Positions 16,844 through 25,816 are shown, numbered from the stretch's first letter. The stretch: 64,000 nt of DNA from Ruminococcus sp. (GCA_013911065.1 JACERV010000024.1:1-64000), one strand, 5' to 3'. A program made the numbers and translations. The notes: generated from the letters alone by a model not told the origin.

Positions 16844-17311
16844 ATGAGACTTAAAAACATATTATTTGTTGTAAATGATATAGAGAAATCAAAGAATTTC
16901 TACAGGGAACTGTTTGGTCTGGAAGTGATTGCTGATTTTGGAGAAAATGTAGTTCTCACAGAAGGACTGGCGCTGCAGGAAAGAAAATTATGGGAAACCT
17001 TTATAGAAAAAGAGACTGTCCTTGGAGGAAATGATGCAGAGCTGTATTTTGAAGATAACGATATCGACCGGTTTCTTCAAAAGCTGGAAAATAGCAATTT
17101 TCCCATTGAATACTTGAATAAGTGTAAAGAGCATGACTGGGGCCAGCGTGTAATCCGCATTTATGACCCGGATAGACATGTGATTGAGATTGGAGAATCC
17201 ATGGAATATGTGGCAAGAAGATTCCTGAATATGGGAATGACAGTAGAACAGGTGGCAAAGAAAACACAACTGCCCCTTTCTCAGATAGAAGTAGTGAAAA
17301 CAGATTTTTAA
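16844..17311 (+). CDS. VOC-family (glyoxalase/bleomycin-resistance fold) protein
   Basis: A 155-residue vicinal-oxygen-chelate protein. The opening MRLKNILFVVNDIEKSKNFY and the C-terminal DPDRHVIEIGE are classic VOC half-module signatures. The last 30 residues (MGMTVEQVAKKTQLPLSQIE) look like a short added helix-turn-helix-like tail. GTGGAG lies six bases before the chosen ATG; a GTG at 16832 is part of that site. It is co-transcribed with an aldo/keto reductase, hinting at aldehyde handling. Substrate is unknown. Confidence 0.82.
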   Translation: MRLKNILFVVNDIEKSKNFYRELFGLEVIADFGENVVLTEGLALQERKLWETFIEKETVLGGNDAELYFEDNDIDRFLQKLENSNFPIEYLNKCKEHDWGQRVIRIYDPDRHVIEIGESMEYVARRFLNMGMTVEQVAKKTQLPLSQIEVVKTDF

Positions 17312-17335
17312 ATATTGTGCAGGAGGATACAAGAG

Positions 17336-18256
17336 ATGAAGAGAATGTCATTAGGAACCAGCAGTCTTGAGGTTCCGGTAATCGCAGCAGGATGTATGAG
17401 GATAAATACTCTGGATGAAGAAAGTTTGGAAAGTTATATTAATAAATGCATGGAGCTGGGGATGAATTTCTTTGAACATGCAGATATATATGGGGGCGGA
17501 AAATGTGAGTCCCTTTTTGCCGAGGCATTTGCAAAAACTGAGTTCAGACGTGAAGATATTATTTTACAGTCGAAGTGCGGGATTGTTCCGGGAGTGATGT
17601 ATGATTTCTCAAAGGAGCATATTATAAAATCGGTAGAAAGCAGTTTGAAGAGGCTGGACACAGATTATCTGGATGTCCTGGTTCTTCACCGCCCGGATGC
17701 TTTGATGGAACCGGAAGAAGTGGCGGAGGCTTTTGATTTGCTGAATGCATCGGGTAAGGTCAGGAACTTTGGTGTATCGAACCATAAACCAATGCAGATA
17801 GAGTTCCTGAAGAAATATGTAAAACAGGATATTGTAACCAATCAGCTTCAGCTCAGCATACCGTTTTCTAATATGATAGCAAATGGTATGGAAGTCAACA
17901 TGCTGACAGACGGTGCCCCGGACCGGGATGGAAGTGTTTTGGACTACTGCCGTCTGAAAGATATGACGATTCAGGCATGGTCCCCGTTCCAGTATGGATT
18001 TTTTGAAGGTGTATTTATTGGAAGTGACAAGTTTCCAGAGCTGAACCAGCAGCTGGAAGAACTGGCGGAACGTTATGATGTAACACCAATTACAATTGTG
18101 GCGGCGTGGATGTTAAGACATCCGGCGCATTTTCAGGTGATTGCCGGGACAACAAATTTAAGCCGGTTAGAAGAAATGGCACTGGGATGTGATATTACCC
18201 TGAGCAGGGAAGAATGGTACCGGATCTATTTGAGTGCAGGGCATATATTGCCATAG
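17336..18256 (+). CDS. Aldo/keto reductase (YdhF-like)
   Basis: A 306-residue NADPH-dependent oxidoreductase with a TIM-barrel fold. The catalytic tetrad is visible as Asp/Tyr in HADIYGGG, Lys in LQSKCGI and His in LVLHRPD. The cofactor-binding end (VIAGTTNLSRLEEM) is intact, and the QAWSPFQYG segment resembles E. coli YdhF. AGGAGG is nine bases before the ATG at 17336. It lies 24 bp after the VOC gene and is followed by a long hairpin shared with convergent carB. Confidence 0.88.
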   Translation: MKRMSLGTSSLEVPVIAAGCMRINTLDEESLESYINKCMELGMNFFEHADIYGGGKCESLFAEAFAKTEFRREDIILQSKCGIVPGVMYDFSKEHIIKSVESSLKRLDTDYLDVLVLHRPDALMEPEEVAEAFDLLNASGKVRNFGVSNHKPMQIEFLKKYVKQDIVTNQLQLSIPFSNMIANGMEVNMLTDGAPDRDGSVLDYCRLKDMTIQAWSPFQYGFFEGVFIGSDKFPELNQQLEELAERYDVTPITIVAAWMLRHPAHFQVIAGTTNLSRLEEMALGCDITLSREEWYRIYLSAGHILP

Positions 18257-18300
18257 GGTGTACACCTTGAACCGCTAGTGTTCAAGAAGGGGCATTACTG

Positions 18301-18355
18301 TAATTATAAGAAGGAGGGGATATCCCATAAGGGAATCCCCTCCTTCTTATAATTA
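18301..18355. terminator. Bidirectional hairpin between aldo/keto reductase and carB
   Basis: A perfect 20-bp inverted repeat (18301-18320 with 18336-18355), extended by a CCC/GGG pairing in the loop. Its right arm contains the carB stop codon. Neither side has a clear T-run, so it may block exonucleases or polymerase from both directions rather than act as a classical terminator. Confidence 0.65.
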
Positions 18356-21300
18356 TGCCATCAAATCTGAAATTCCGTCATGCAGTTCCTGAAGAGATTT
18401 TACGTCTCCATTGCCATATTTTTTTATGTGTTTAATTCCTCTGGCAGTTGCATTTGCAGCGGCCATAGTAGTTATATAAGGGATTTTTGCTTTGATAGCT
18501 GCCTTTCTCAAATAGCTGTCATCATGGACGCTTCCCTTCCCTACAGGGGTATTTACGATCAAGTCAATCTTACCGTTTGTAATCATATCCAATATATTTG
18601 GTCTTCCCTCGTATAATTTATTTACCCTTTCAGCTTCTATTCCATTTTTAATAAGGAGGTCATAGGTTGTACCTGTTGCTATAATTTTGAATCCGTCTTC
18701 TGAAAAACTCTTTGCAACGTCTGCAACTTCCGGCTTATCTTTTCTGCTGACGGATATTAATACGGTTCCGCCCAAAGGAAGTTTCGTCTGAGTTGCCTCC
18801 TGTGCCTTACAGAAAGCTTCGCCATAAGAGGAAGATAATCCAAGAACTTCTCCTGTAGAACGCATTTCAGGTCCCAGAACCGGGTCCACTTCGGGAAACA
18901 TGTTAAATGGAAATACAGCTTCCTTGACACCGTAATATGGAATGGCCTTTTCCTTTAATGTTGGGACAGGGGAAGGTCTTCCTGTGATTTCTGCCGTGAT
19001 GATGTCTGTAGCCAGGGGCACCATACGGATGCCGCATACTTTGGATACAAGGGGAACAGTTCTGGAGGCACGGGGGTTGGCTTCCAATACGTAAACTTTG
19101 CCGTCCTCGATTGCATACTGCATGTTCATAAGCCCTTCAACATGCATTTCCTCTGCAATTTTTCTGGTATATTCTTTGATGGTCTTTATATTTTCCTCTG
19201 AAATATGTACAGGCGGAATGATACATGCAGAGTCACCGGAGTGTACGCCTGCCAGCTCAATATGTTCCATGACGGCAGGGACGAATGCATGGATGCCATC
19301 ACTGATTGCATCCGCTTCACACTCCAGTGCATGATTCAGGAAGCGGTCTATAAGAATCGGACGGTCCGGCGTCACACCCACAGCGGCTGCCATATAATTT
19401 TTCATGCTCTCATCATCGTAGACCACCTCCATGCCGCGGCCGCCTAATACATAGGAGGGGCGCACCATGACCGGGTAGCCGATTCTCTGGGCGATGGAAA
19501 TTGCTTCTTCCACATCAACAGCCATTCCGGATTCCGGCATTGGAATTTCCAGTTTTTCCATCATGTCACGGAACAAGTCACGGTCTTCTGCCAAATCAAT
19601 GACAGATGGAGAGGTCCCCAGTATTTTGACACCGTTCTTTTCCAGGTCTGCTGCCAGATTTAAAGGAGTCTGCCCGCCGAATTGTGCAATGACGCCCAGT
19701 GGTTTTTCCTTTTTATAAATGCTTAGAACATCTTCCAGTGTCAGCGGTTCAAAGTATAGCTTATCTGAAGTATCATAGTCTGTAGAAACGGTTTCCGGGT
19801 TGCAGTTTACAATAATGGTTTCAAATCCCAAATCCTTTAATGCAAGAGAGGCGTGAACACAGCAGTAGTCAAATTCGATTCCCTGCCCTATACGGTTTGG
19901 CCCTCCGCCAAGAATCATAATCTTAGGCTTATCTCCCCTGACCGGATTTTTGTCTTCTGCGTTATATGTGGAGTAATAGTAAGCACTGTCTTCTGTGCCG
20001 CTTACGTGAACACCCTCCCACGCTTCTTCCATACCGATTTCCACCCGGCGGTCTCTGATCTCTTTTTCCTGGATGTCCAGAATCTGACTCAGATATTTGT
20101 CAGAGAAGCCGTTCTTTTTTGCCGAAATAAGACGTTCATCAGAAGGAATCTGTCCCTTTTCTTTTATCAAAGCGTTCTCTTCCTCCACCAGCTCCTTCAT
20201 CTGTTCGATAAAGTAGGTCTTTACTTTGGTGATTTCATGTATTTCATTTATAGAAGCCCCTTTGCGCAGTGCTTCGTACATGATAAAGTGCCGCTCACTG
20301 GATGGGGTAATCAGAAGGGAAAGGAGCTCTTCCTTTGTTTTCCGCTCAAGGTCTTTTACCTGTCCCAGTCCGTAACGTCCGGTTTCCAGGCTTCGGATGG
20401 CTTTCTGGAATGCTTCTTTATAAGTCTTTCCAATGCTCATAACCTCACCGACTGCGCGCATCTGGGTGCCAAGCTTATCTTCCACACCTTTAAACTTTTC
20501 AAAGGCCCAGCGTGCGAACTTGATTACAACATAATCTCCGTCCGGCACGTATTTATCCAAGGTTCCATATTTCCCGCAGGGGATGTCTTTGAGAGTCAGA
20601 CCTGTGGCCAGCATGGCGGATACCAGAGCAATCGGGAAGCCTGTTGCTTTGGAAGCAAGTGCGGAGGAGCGGGAGGTTCTGGGATTGATTTCGATAACAA
20701 TAATCCTGTCACTGACCGGATCGTGTGCAAACTGAACGTTGGTACCGCCAATAACCTCAACGGACTCTACGATTTTGTATGCCTGTTCCTGAAGACGTTT
20801 TTGGCAGTCCTCGGAGATGGTCAGCATGGGAGCTGAGCAGAAGGAGTCCCCGGTATGTACGCCCAATGGATCAATATTTTCGATAAAGCAGACGGTTATC
20901 ATATGATTGTCCTTGTCCCGGACAACTTCCAGCTCCAGTTCTTCCCATCCCAGAATAGACTCTTCTACAAGAACCTGCCCTACAAGACTTGCCTGAAGAC
21001 CCCGTGTGCATATGGTTTTCAATTCTTCTTTATTATAGACAAGACCGCCGCCGGCGCCGCCCATAGTATATGCGGGTCGGAGAACTACCGGATATCCAAG
21101 GTCATCTGCAATAGAGAGGGCTTCTTCCACAGAGTATGCCACCTGGCTGCGGGCCATCTCAATTCCCAGTTCATTCATGGCTTTTTTAAATTCGATGCGG
21201 TCTTCGCCACGTTCAATAGCATCCACTTGTACGCCGATAACCTGAACCTGATATTTTTCCAAAATTCCTTTTGCAGCAAGTTCTGAACATAAATTCAGCC

Positions 21301-21583
21301 CGGACTGTCCGCCAAGGTTTGGAAGCAGGGCATCTGGGCGTTCCTTTGCAATAATCTGTTCCAGTCTCTCTACATTCAATGGTTCAATGTAGGTGACATC
21401 GGCTGTCTCCGGGTCTGTCATAATAGTTGCCGGATTAGAATTAACCAAAACAATTTCATATCCTAAGTTTCTCAATGCCTTGCAGGCCTGAGTACCGGAG
21501 TAATCAAACTCGCAGGCTTGTCCAATAATGATGGGGCCTGACCCGATAATCAATACTTTGTGAATGTCAGTTCTCTGGGGCAT
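18353..21583 (-). CDS. carB: Carbamoyl-phosphate synthase large subunit
   Basis: CarB makes carbamoyl phosphate from bicarbonate, ammonia and two ATP for pyrimidine and arginine synthesis. The 1076-residue length is standard. Two homologous ATP-grasp halves are seen, each opening with a GSGPIIIGQACEFDYSG or GGGPNRIGQGIEFDY loop, and a C-terminal MGS-like regulatory domain (about 940-1076) has SVRKDK-like and TNGKIDLIVNTP segments. AGGAGG precedes the ATG. No carA lies next to it, so the small subunit must be elsewhere. Its stop codon is inside a 20-bp hairpin. Confidence 0.97.
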   Translation of the reverse strand: MPQRTDIHKVLIIGSGPIIIGQACEFDYSGTQACKALRNLGYEIVLVNSNPATIMTDPETADVTYIEPLNVERLEQIIAKERPDALLPNLGGQSGLNLCSELAAKGILEKYQVQVIGVQVDAIERGEDRIEFKKAMNELGIEMARSQVAYSVEEALSIADDLGYPVVLRPAYTMGGAGGGLVYNKEELKTICTRGLQASLVGQVLVEESILGWEELELEVVRDKDNHMITVCFIENIDPLGVHTGDSFCSAPMLTISEDCQKRLQEQAYKIVESVEVIGGTNVQFAHDPVSDRIIVIEINPRTSRSSALASKATGFPIALVSAMLATGLTLKDIPCGKYGTLDKYVPDGDYVVIKFARWAFEKFKGVEDKLGTQMRAVGEVMSIGKTYKEAFQKAIRSLETGRYGLGQVKDLERKTKEELLSLLITPSSERHFIMYEALRKGASINEIHEITKVKTYFIEQMKELVEEENALIKEKGQIPSDERLISAKKNGFSDKYLSQILDIQEKEIRDRRVEIGMEEAWEGVHVSGTEDSAYYYSTYNAEDKNPVRGDKPKIMILGGGPNRIGQGIEFDYCCVHASLALKDLGFETIIVNCNPETVSTDYDTSDKLYFEPLTLEDVLSIYKKEKPLGVIAQFGGQTPLNLAADLEKNGVKILGTSPSVIDLAEDRDLFRDMMEKLEIPMPESGMAVDVEEAISIAQRIGYPVMVRPSYVLGGRGMEVVYDDESMKNYMAAAVGVTPDRPILIDRFLNHALECEADAISDGIHAFVPAVMEHIELAGVHSGDSACIIPPVHISEENIKTIKEYTRKIAEEMHVEGLMNMQYAIEDGKVYVLEANPRASRTVPLVSKVCGIRMVPLATDIITAEITGRPSPVPTLKEKAIPYYGVKEAVFPFNMFPEVDPVLGPEMRSTGEVLGLSSSYGEAFCKAQEATQTKLPLGGTVLISVSRKDKPEVADVAKSFSEDGFKIIATGTTYDLLIKNGIEAERVNKLYEGRPNILDMITNGKIDLIVNTPVGKGSVHDDSYLRKAAIKAKIPYITTMAAANATARGIKHIKKYGNGDVKSLQELHDGISDLMA

Positions 21584-21707
21584 ACTTTATCCTCCTGTAC
21601 ATTTCGATTTTTAAAACAACAATATTTGCCAAATAATATTATAGTGGAGAAAAGGATAGGAAGTAAAGCAGTTTTGGAAGAGATACAAAAAAGTTTTAAG
21701 AATTCTC

Positions 21708-21738
21708 TTGACTTTGACCTAACGTCAACTGCTATAGT
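21708..21738 (+). promoter_or_regulatory. MerR-type promoter with 19-bp spacer and operator
   Basis: TTGACT (21708-21713) and TATAGT (21733-21738) are separated by 19 bp, the over-long spacer typical of MerR-activated promoters. Inside it TTGAC-N5-GTCAA (21714-21728) forms an inverted repeat, the expected regulator site. Confidence 0.75.
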
Positions 21739-21763
21739 GAAATTACAGTAGGAGGTAATGCAT

Positions 21764-22528
21764 ATGGAATATAGTATAAAAGAATTATCTGAAATTGCAG
21801 GAATCAGTGCACGTACCCTGCGTTACTATGACAAAATAGGATTGTTAAAGCCGTCCCTTGTCCGTGAATCCGGCTACCGCTATTATGGCGGAAAAGAGCT
21901 GGAACTGCTGCAGCAGATATTATTTTATAAGGAGAGAGGATTGAAGCTGAAACAAATTGCTGAAATCCTGTATGGAGGGGACTTTGACATTCTAACTGCC
22001 TTGTATAGCCATCTGGAAGAACTGGAGAGGCAGCAGGAAAGAATCAATAGCATGATAACTACTGTAAAAAAGACGATTGCATCAATGAAAGGAGAAATCA
22101 TTATGAGTAATGAAGAAAAATTTGAATCATTTAAAAAAGATATGATACAAAAGAATGAAGAAATGTACGGTGAGGAAATACGCGGTAAATACGGAGATGA
22201 GGAAGTGGAAGCAGCAAACCAAAAGATGCTGAACATGTCAAAGGAAGATTACGAGCATTTCGGGGCTTTGGGAGAGAAGATTATGGAATCGCTGAAAACA
22301 GCGGTACGGGCAGGCGAAAACCCAAAAGAAGAGTCCGGTAAAAAGATAACCGGACTCCATAAGGAATGGCTGCACATGACCTGGAAACAATACACGCCTG
22401 AAGCACACAAAGGAATCGGAGAAATGTATGAGGCGGACAGCAGGTTTACGCAATATTATGATGAAGAAGTACCAGGCTGCGCAAGGTTCCTTAAAGAAGC
22501 AATAAATTACTGGGCCGAAAAGATTTAA
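21764..22528 (+). CDS. MerR-family regulator with TipAS-like antibiotic-binding domain
   Basis: A 254-residue activator. The N-terminal HTH (SIKELSEIAGISARTLRYYD) and wing are followed by a coiled-coil dimerisation helix (about 75-110) and a C-terminal helical domain of the TipAS type (about 130-250). TipA proteins sense thiopeptides and other compounds. GGAGG is eight bases before the ATG at 21764; the ATG at 21758 is too close. The promoter has a 19-bp spacer with an internal operator, so it is probably self-activating. No transporter target is adjacent. Confidence 0.88.
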   Translation: MEYSIKELSEIAGISARTLRYYDKIGLLKPSLVRESGYRYYGGKELELLQQILFYKERGLKLKQIAEILYGGDFDILTALYSHLEELERQQERINSMITTVKKTIASMKGEIIMSNEEKFESFKKDMIQKNEEMYGEEIRGKYGDEEVEAANQKMLNMSKEDYEHFGALGEKIMESLKTAVRAGENPKEESGKKITGLHKEWLHMTWKQYTPEAHKGIGEMYEADSRFTQYYDEEVPGCARFLKEAINYWAEKI

Positions 22529-22538
22529 AAATGCTGTC

Positions 22539-23234
22539 TTAAAGAATTTCTCCCTGGGTGGATATAGTTACAACCTGCCACGGAATCATTTTTCCGCTGT
22601 TGATAAGAGCATTCTTAACAGCCTGCTCCAGACCGCCGCAGCAAGGAACTTCCATCCGTACTACAGTTACATTTTTAATAGAATTTTGTCTGATAATTTC
22701 AGCCAGCTTCTCAGAGTAGTCTACGTCATCCAGCTTTGGACATCCTACAAGGGTAATTTTTCCCTGCATGAATTCCTGGTGGAAATTGGCGTAAGCATAA
22801 GCAGAGCAGTCTGCAGCGATGAGAAGCTGTGCATCTTCAAAATAAGGTGCGTTGATGGGGACAAGTTTTATCTGTACCGGCCACTGCATAAGCTGTGATT
22901 CTGCCGGAGCAGATGCGGCAGGTTTGGCTGCCGGAGTGCGGTTTATTGCTTTTGCACGTGTTCCGGGGCATACGAAGGGGTGTGGCTGTTCGTCTTTTTT
23001 CTTCTGGTTATTTGCAACAGCTTCTGCATCGTATTCGGCAGCTTCCCGTTCTACAAAGGTAATAGCACCCGTTGGACAGGTAGGAAGACAGTCTCCCAGT
23101 CCGTCACAATAATCATCTCTTAAAAGTCTGGCTTTTCCGTCTACCATTCCGATAGCTCCCTCATGGCATGCTTCCGCACATAATCCACAGCCGTTACACA
23201 GTTCTTCATTTATTTCTATGATTCTTCTTATCAT
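22539..23234 (-). CDS. 4Fe-4S ferredoxin-type iron-sulfur protein
   Basis: A 231-residue cytoplasmic protein. The N-terminus carries two cluster motifs: CNGCGLCAEACHEGAI and CDGLGDCLPTCPTGAI, the second with altered spacing as in its subfamily. A Pro/Ala-rich linker follows, then a C-terminal domain with DCSAYAY, VGCPKLDD and VPCCGG that may hold more metal-binding Cys. It is divergent from a Crp/Fnr regulator with about 100 bp between them, which suggests regulation by that protein. A role in anaerobic electron transfer or redox sensing is likely but unspecified. Confidence 0.85.
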   Translation of the reverse strand: MIRRIIEINEELCNGCGLCAEACHEGAIGMVDGKARLLRDDYCDGLGDCLPTCPTGAITFVEREAAEYDAEAVANNQKKKDEQPHPFVCPGTRAKAINRTPAAKPAASAPAESQLMQWPVQIKLVPINAPYFEDAQLLIAADCSAYAYANFHQEFMQGKITLVGCPKLDDVDYSEKLAEIIRQNSIKNVTVVRMEVPCCGGLEQAVKNALINSGKMIPWQVVTISTQGEIL

Positions 23235-23258
23235 GATTGTACCTCCTGATTGATTCTC

Positions 23259-23287
23259 TTGATTTCATATGCAAATTGTACTATACT
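23259..23287 (+). promoter_or_regulatory. Promoter of the Crp/Fnr gene
   Basis: TTGATT (23259-23264), exactly 17 bp, then TATACT (23282-23287), a strong sigma-A match, 47 bp before the start codon. Confidence 0.75.
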
Positions 23288-23301
23288 TAAAAAAGAAAAA
23301 A

Positions 23302-23317
23302 TGTTGTCATTACAACA
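23302..23317. promoter_or_regulatory. Crp/Fnr-like operator palindrome
   Basis: TGTTGTCATTACAACA, 6-bp arms with a 4-bp spacer, the size of a Crp/Fnr site. It falls 15 bp after the -10, in the transcribed leader, so binding would repress the regulator's own gene. Confidence 0.6.
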
Positions 23318-23334
23318 AAGCGGAGAAAAGATTT

Positions 23335-24027
23335 ATGGATTATAAATTTATTACAAAAACAGGATTATTTAAGGGAGTTACGGAAGAAGAGACTAAAGCT
23401 ATGCTAAAATGTCTGGGGGCAGAGGAAAAGAAGTTTCCTAAGGATTATACCATTTACCATATGGGGCAGACGATACGGCGGATGGGCCTTCTGTTAAAAG
23501 GCGGCATCAACATTGTCAGGACAGATGTATGGGGAAATGCAAATATCCTCGGGCATATTCTGCCCGGGGAGGTTTTTGCGGAGACATATGCCTGTAATCC
23601 GAATGAACCTATGATATCAGATGTGATAACAACTTCAGAGTCCGCAGTCTTATTTCTGGATGTGGGAAAAGTGTTGCAGACCTGCGTTTCTTCCTGCAGC
23701 CATCATGAGAGACTTATCCGCAACCTGCTGACTGTTTTATCCCTGAAAAATTTAAACCTGTCACAGAAAATAAACCATATCACACCGAAAACCATTAGGG
23801 AGAGACTGCTCTCTTATCTGTCATGGGAGGCTGTGAAGCAGGGAAAACAGCATATAGACATTCCTTTTAGCAGGCAGCAGCTTGCAGATTATCTGTCTGT
23901 GGACAGAAGCGCCCTTTCCAGTGAACTTTCTAAAATGCAGCGGGAGGGCCTGCTCAGTTATAAGAAGAATCATTTTATTTTGCGGGAGATAAAGGTTGAC
24001 GGGGAGTATCTGAAACTTAAGGAGTAG
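23335..24027 (+). CDS. Crp/Fnr-family transcriptional regulator
   Basis: A 230-residue regulator with an N-terminal cyclic-nucleotide-like beta-barrel (about 15-130), a long dimer helix and a C-terminal HTH (SRQQLADYLSVDRSALSSEL). Three Cys in the sensory region (CVSSCSHH and others) could bind a cluster or haem-like ligand, but the spacing matches no standard FNR motif. GGAG is nine bases before the ATG at 23335. It has its own promoter and a palindrome in the leader, is divergent from a ferredoxin gene and lies 51 bp before a PurF-like gene. Confidence 0.9.
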   Translation: MDYKFITKTGLFKGVTEEETKAMLKCLGAEEKKFPKDYTIYHMGQTIRRMGLLLKGGINIVRTDVWGNANILGHILPGEVFAETYACNPNEPMISDVITTSESAVLFLDVGKVLQTCVSSCSHHERLIRNLLTVLSLKNLNLSQKINHITPKTIRERLLSYLSWEAVKQGKQHIDIPFSRQQLADYLSVDRSALSSELSKMQREGLLSYKKNHFILREIKVDGEYLKLKE

Positions 24028-24078
24028 GCTGCTCGTATAGGGCCAAGGCAAGCGATTCATTGAGAAGGAGAATGAGAA

Positions 24079-25488
24079 ATGGGCGGTTTTTTTGGTGTGG
24101 CTTCAAAGACGGACTGTATATCCGAGTTGTTCTATGGTGTGGATTATCATTCCCATTTGGGAACAAGAAGAGGCGGAATGGCAACATTTAGTGAGGAGGG
24201 GTTTCAAAGAGCAATACATAACATTGAAAACTCGCCGTTTCGCACCAAGTTTGAAAAAGATGTGGAAGAGCTTAACGGTAACCTTGGAATTGGATGTATC
24301 TCGGATTATGAGCCGCAGCCATTGTTAATCCAGTCTCATTTGGGCAGTTTTGCAATTACAACGGTGGGAAAGATTAACAACATGGACGAGCTTCTGGAAA
24401 AGGTATATGAAAATGGACATACACATTTTCAGGAGATGAGCGGCGGACAGATTAATGCCACGGAACTGATTGCTTCCTTAATCTGCAAGGAGGATACCAT
24501 TGTAAAGGGGATCCGGTATGTGCAGCAGCTTGTGGATGGGTCCATGACAATACTTCTGATGACATCTAAAGGGTTGTATGCTGCAAGAGACAGGTATGGA
24601 AGGACCCCCCTCGTTGTTGGAAAAAAAGAAGATGCCCATTGTGTTTCTTTTGAAAACTTTGCATATATTAACTTAGGTTACCAGAATTATAAAGAATTAG
24701 GCCCTGCGGAGATTGTCTTTATTACACCTGAAAGTGTGGAGACAGTCAGCCCCCCGGGAGAGGACATGAAAATCTGCTCCTTTTTGTGGGTATATTACGG
24801 CTATCCCACCTCTTCCTATGAGGGAGTGAATGTCGAAGAGATGAGGTATAAGTGCGGAAGTATGCTGGCAAAGCGGGATGGAAACTCTGTCTCTCCGGAT
24901 ATCGTCGCAGGAGTCCCGGACTCAGGTATCGCACATGCTATCGGCTATGCCAATGAATCGGGAATTCCTTATGCAAGACCTTTCATTAAATATACTCCCA
25001 CCTGGCCCCGTTCCTTTATGCCCGTCAATCAAGTGCAGAGGAATCTAATTGCCAGAATGAAATTAATTCCGGTACAGACATTGATTCAAAATAAGAAGTT
25101 ACTACTAATTGATGATTCCATTGTAAGAGGAACCCAGCTTAGAGAGACTACAGAATTTCTTTATCAAAGCGGAGCAAAAGAAGTACATGTCCGCCCGGCG
25201 TGCCCCCCGCTTTTGTTTGGCTGCAAATATCTGAACTTTTCCCGTTCAAAATCTGAACTGGATCTAATAACAAGAAGCATCGTTCAAGAGCGGGAGGAAA
25301 AGGTAACACCAGAAATCTTAGAAGAATATGCGGACCCGCGCTGTAAACGTTACGACGAAATGATAGAAGAAATACGCAGACGCCAGAACTTTACAACACT
25401 GCGTTACCACAGATTAGATGATCTGGTTGCTTCTATAGGATTGCCTCCTTGTAAACTATGCACATACTGCTTTGATGGAAAAAAATAA
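24079..25488 (+). CDS. Amidophosphoribosyltransferase-like protein lacking the glutaminase nucleophile
   Basis: A 469-residue PurF homologue. The C-terminal phosphoribosyltransferase half is intact, with the PRPP loop LLIDDSIVRGTQL near 343-356 and a Cys-rich end (CKLCTYC). The N-terminal Ntn half keeps the fold but begins MGGFFGVAS, with Gly where PurF has its catalytic Cys; the in-frame codon two before the ATG is a stop, so no upstream Cys can be added. The usual RYAT-type glutamine site reads GCISDYEPQPLL. It may use free ammonia, act on another PRPP reaction, or be regulatory. It follows the Crp/Fnr gene closely. Confidence 0.85.
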   Translation: MGGFFGVASKTDCISELFYGVDYHSHLGTRRGGMATFSEEGFQRAIHNIENSPFRTKFEKDVEELNGNLGIGCISDYEPQPLLIQSHLGSFAITTVGKINNMDELLEKVYENGHTHFQEMSGGQINATELIASLICKEDTIVKGIRYVQQLVDGSMTILLMTSKGLYAARDRYGRTPLVVGKKEDAHCVSFENFAYINLGYQNYKELGPAEIVFITPESVETVSPPGEDMKICSFLWVYYGYPTSSYEGVNVEEMRYKCGSMLAKRDGNSVSPDIVAGVPDSGIAHAIGYANESGIPYARPFIKYTPTWPRSFMPVNQVQRNLIARMKLIPVQTLIQNKKLLLIDDSIVRGTQLRETTEFLYQSGAKEVHVRPACPPLLFGCKYLNFSRSKSELDLITRSIVQEREEKVTPEILEEYADPRCKRYDEMIEEIRRRQNFTTLRYHRLDDLVASIGLPPCKLCTYCFDGKK

Positions 25489-25530
25489 TACGGCTGATTA
25501 AATTGTAAAAATATTCTGAAAACAAAAAGC

Positions 25531-25550
25531 AAAAGGGTCAGTCCCCTTTT
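25531..25550. terminator. Hairpin after PurF-like gene
   Basis: AAAAGGG pairs with CCCTTTT over a six-base loop, with A-rich and T-rich edges that allow use from both strands. It belongs to a set of short GGG-TCAG-CCC palindromes in this window. Confidence 0.6.
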
Positions 25551-25573
25551 AATAAATCACCGTAGTACAGTGC

Positions 25574-25816
25574 CTATTGATCCAATTGCTGCAGCATTTT
25601 TATCATTTCAATATCATCTTCTTTTAACTTGATATTTGAACTGTAGCTTTTTCCCTCTGGAGTAGTTACGTTGATTTCAATAATAGTTCCTTCTACAAGA
25701 GCATCATTAGAGACTGCTTTTACAAACAATGGGAACTTTGGGTGGTTATTGTGAAAGCGGTCCATGCTGCTCTTAAATTTCTGAAGCATGGCAATCTGAT
25801 TTAAATTAAGGCTCAT
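25574..25816 (-). CDS. Small conserved hypothetical protein
   Basis: An 80-residue acidic-to-neutral soluble protein with the pattern of a short helical start (NLNQIAMLQKFKSSMDRF), a beta-rich centre (EGTIIEINVTTPEG) and a helical end. An AGGAG-type site precedes the ATG on the minus strand. It is monocistronic between a terminator and the tRNA-Gly gene. I do not know its function. Confidence 0.65.
   Translation of the reverse strand: MSLNLNQIAMLQKFKSSMDRFHNNHPKFPLFVKAVSNDALVEGTIIEINVTTPEGKSYSSNIKLKEDDIEMIKMLQQLDQ

Noticed and set aside
19853-21286. Long plus-strand open frames (327 and 143 codons) opposite carB
   Set aside because: They lie entirely within the carB coding sequence, lack ribosome sites and show no family features; they are shadows of carB codon bias.
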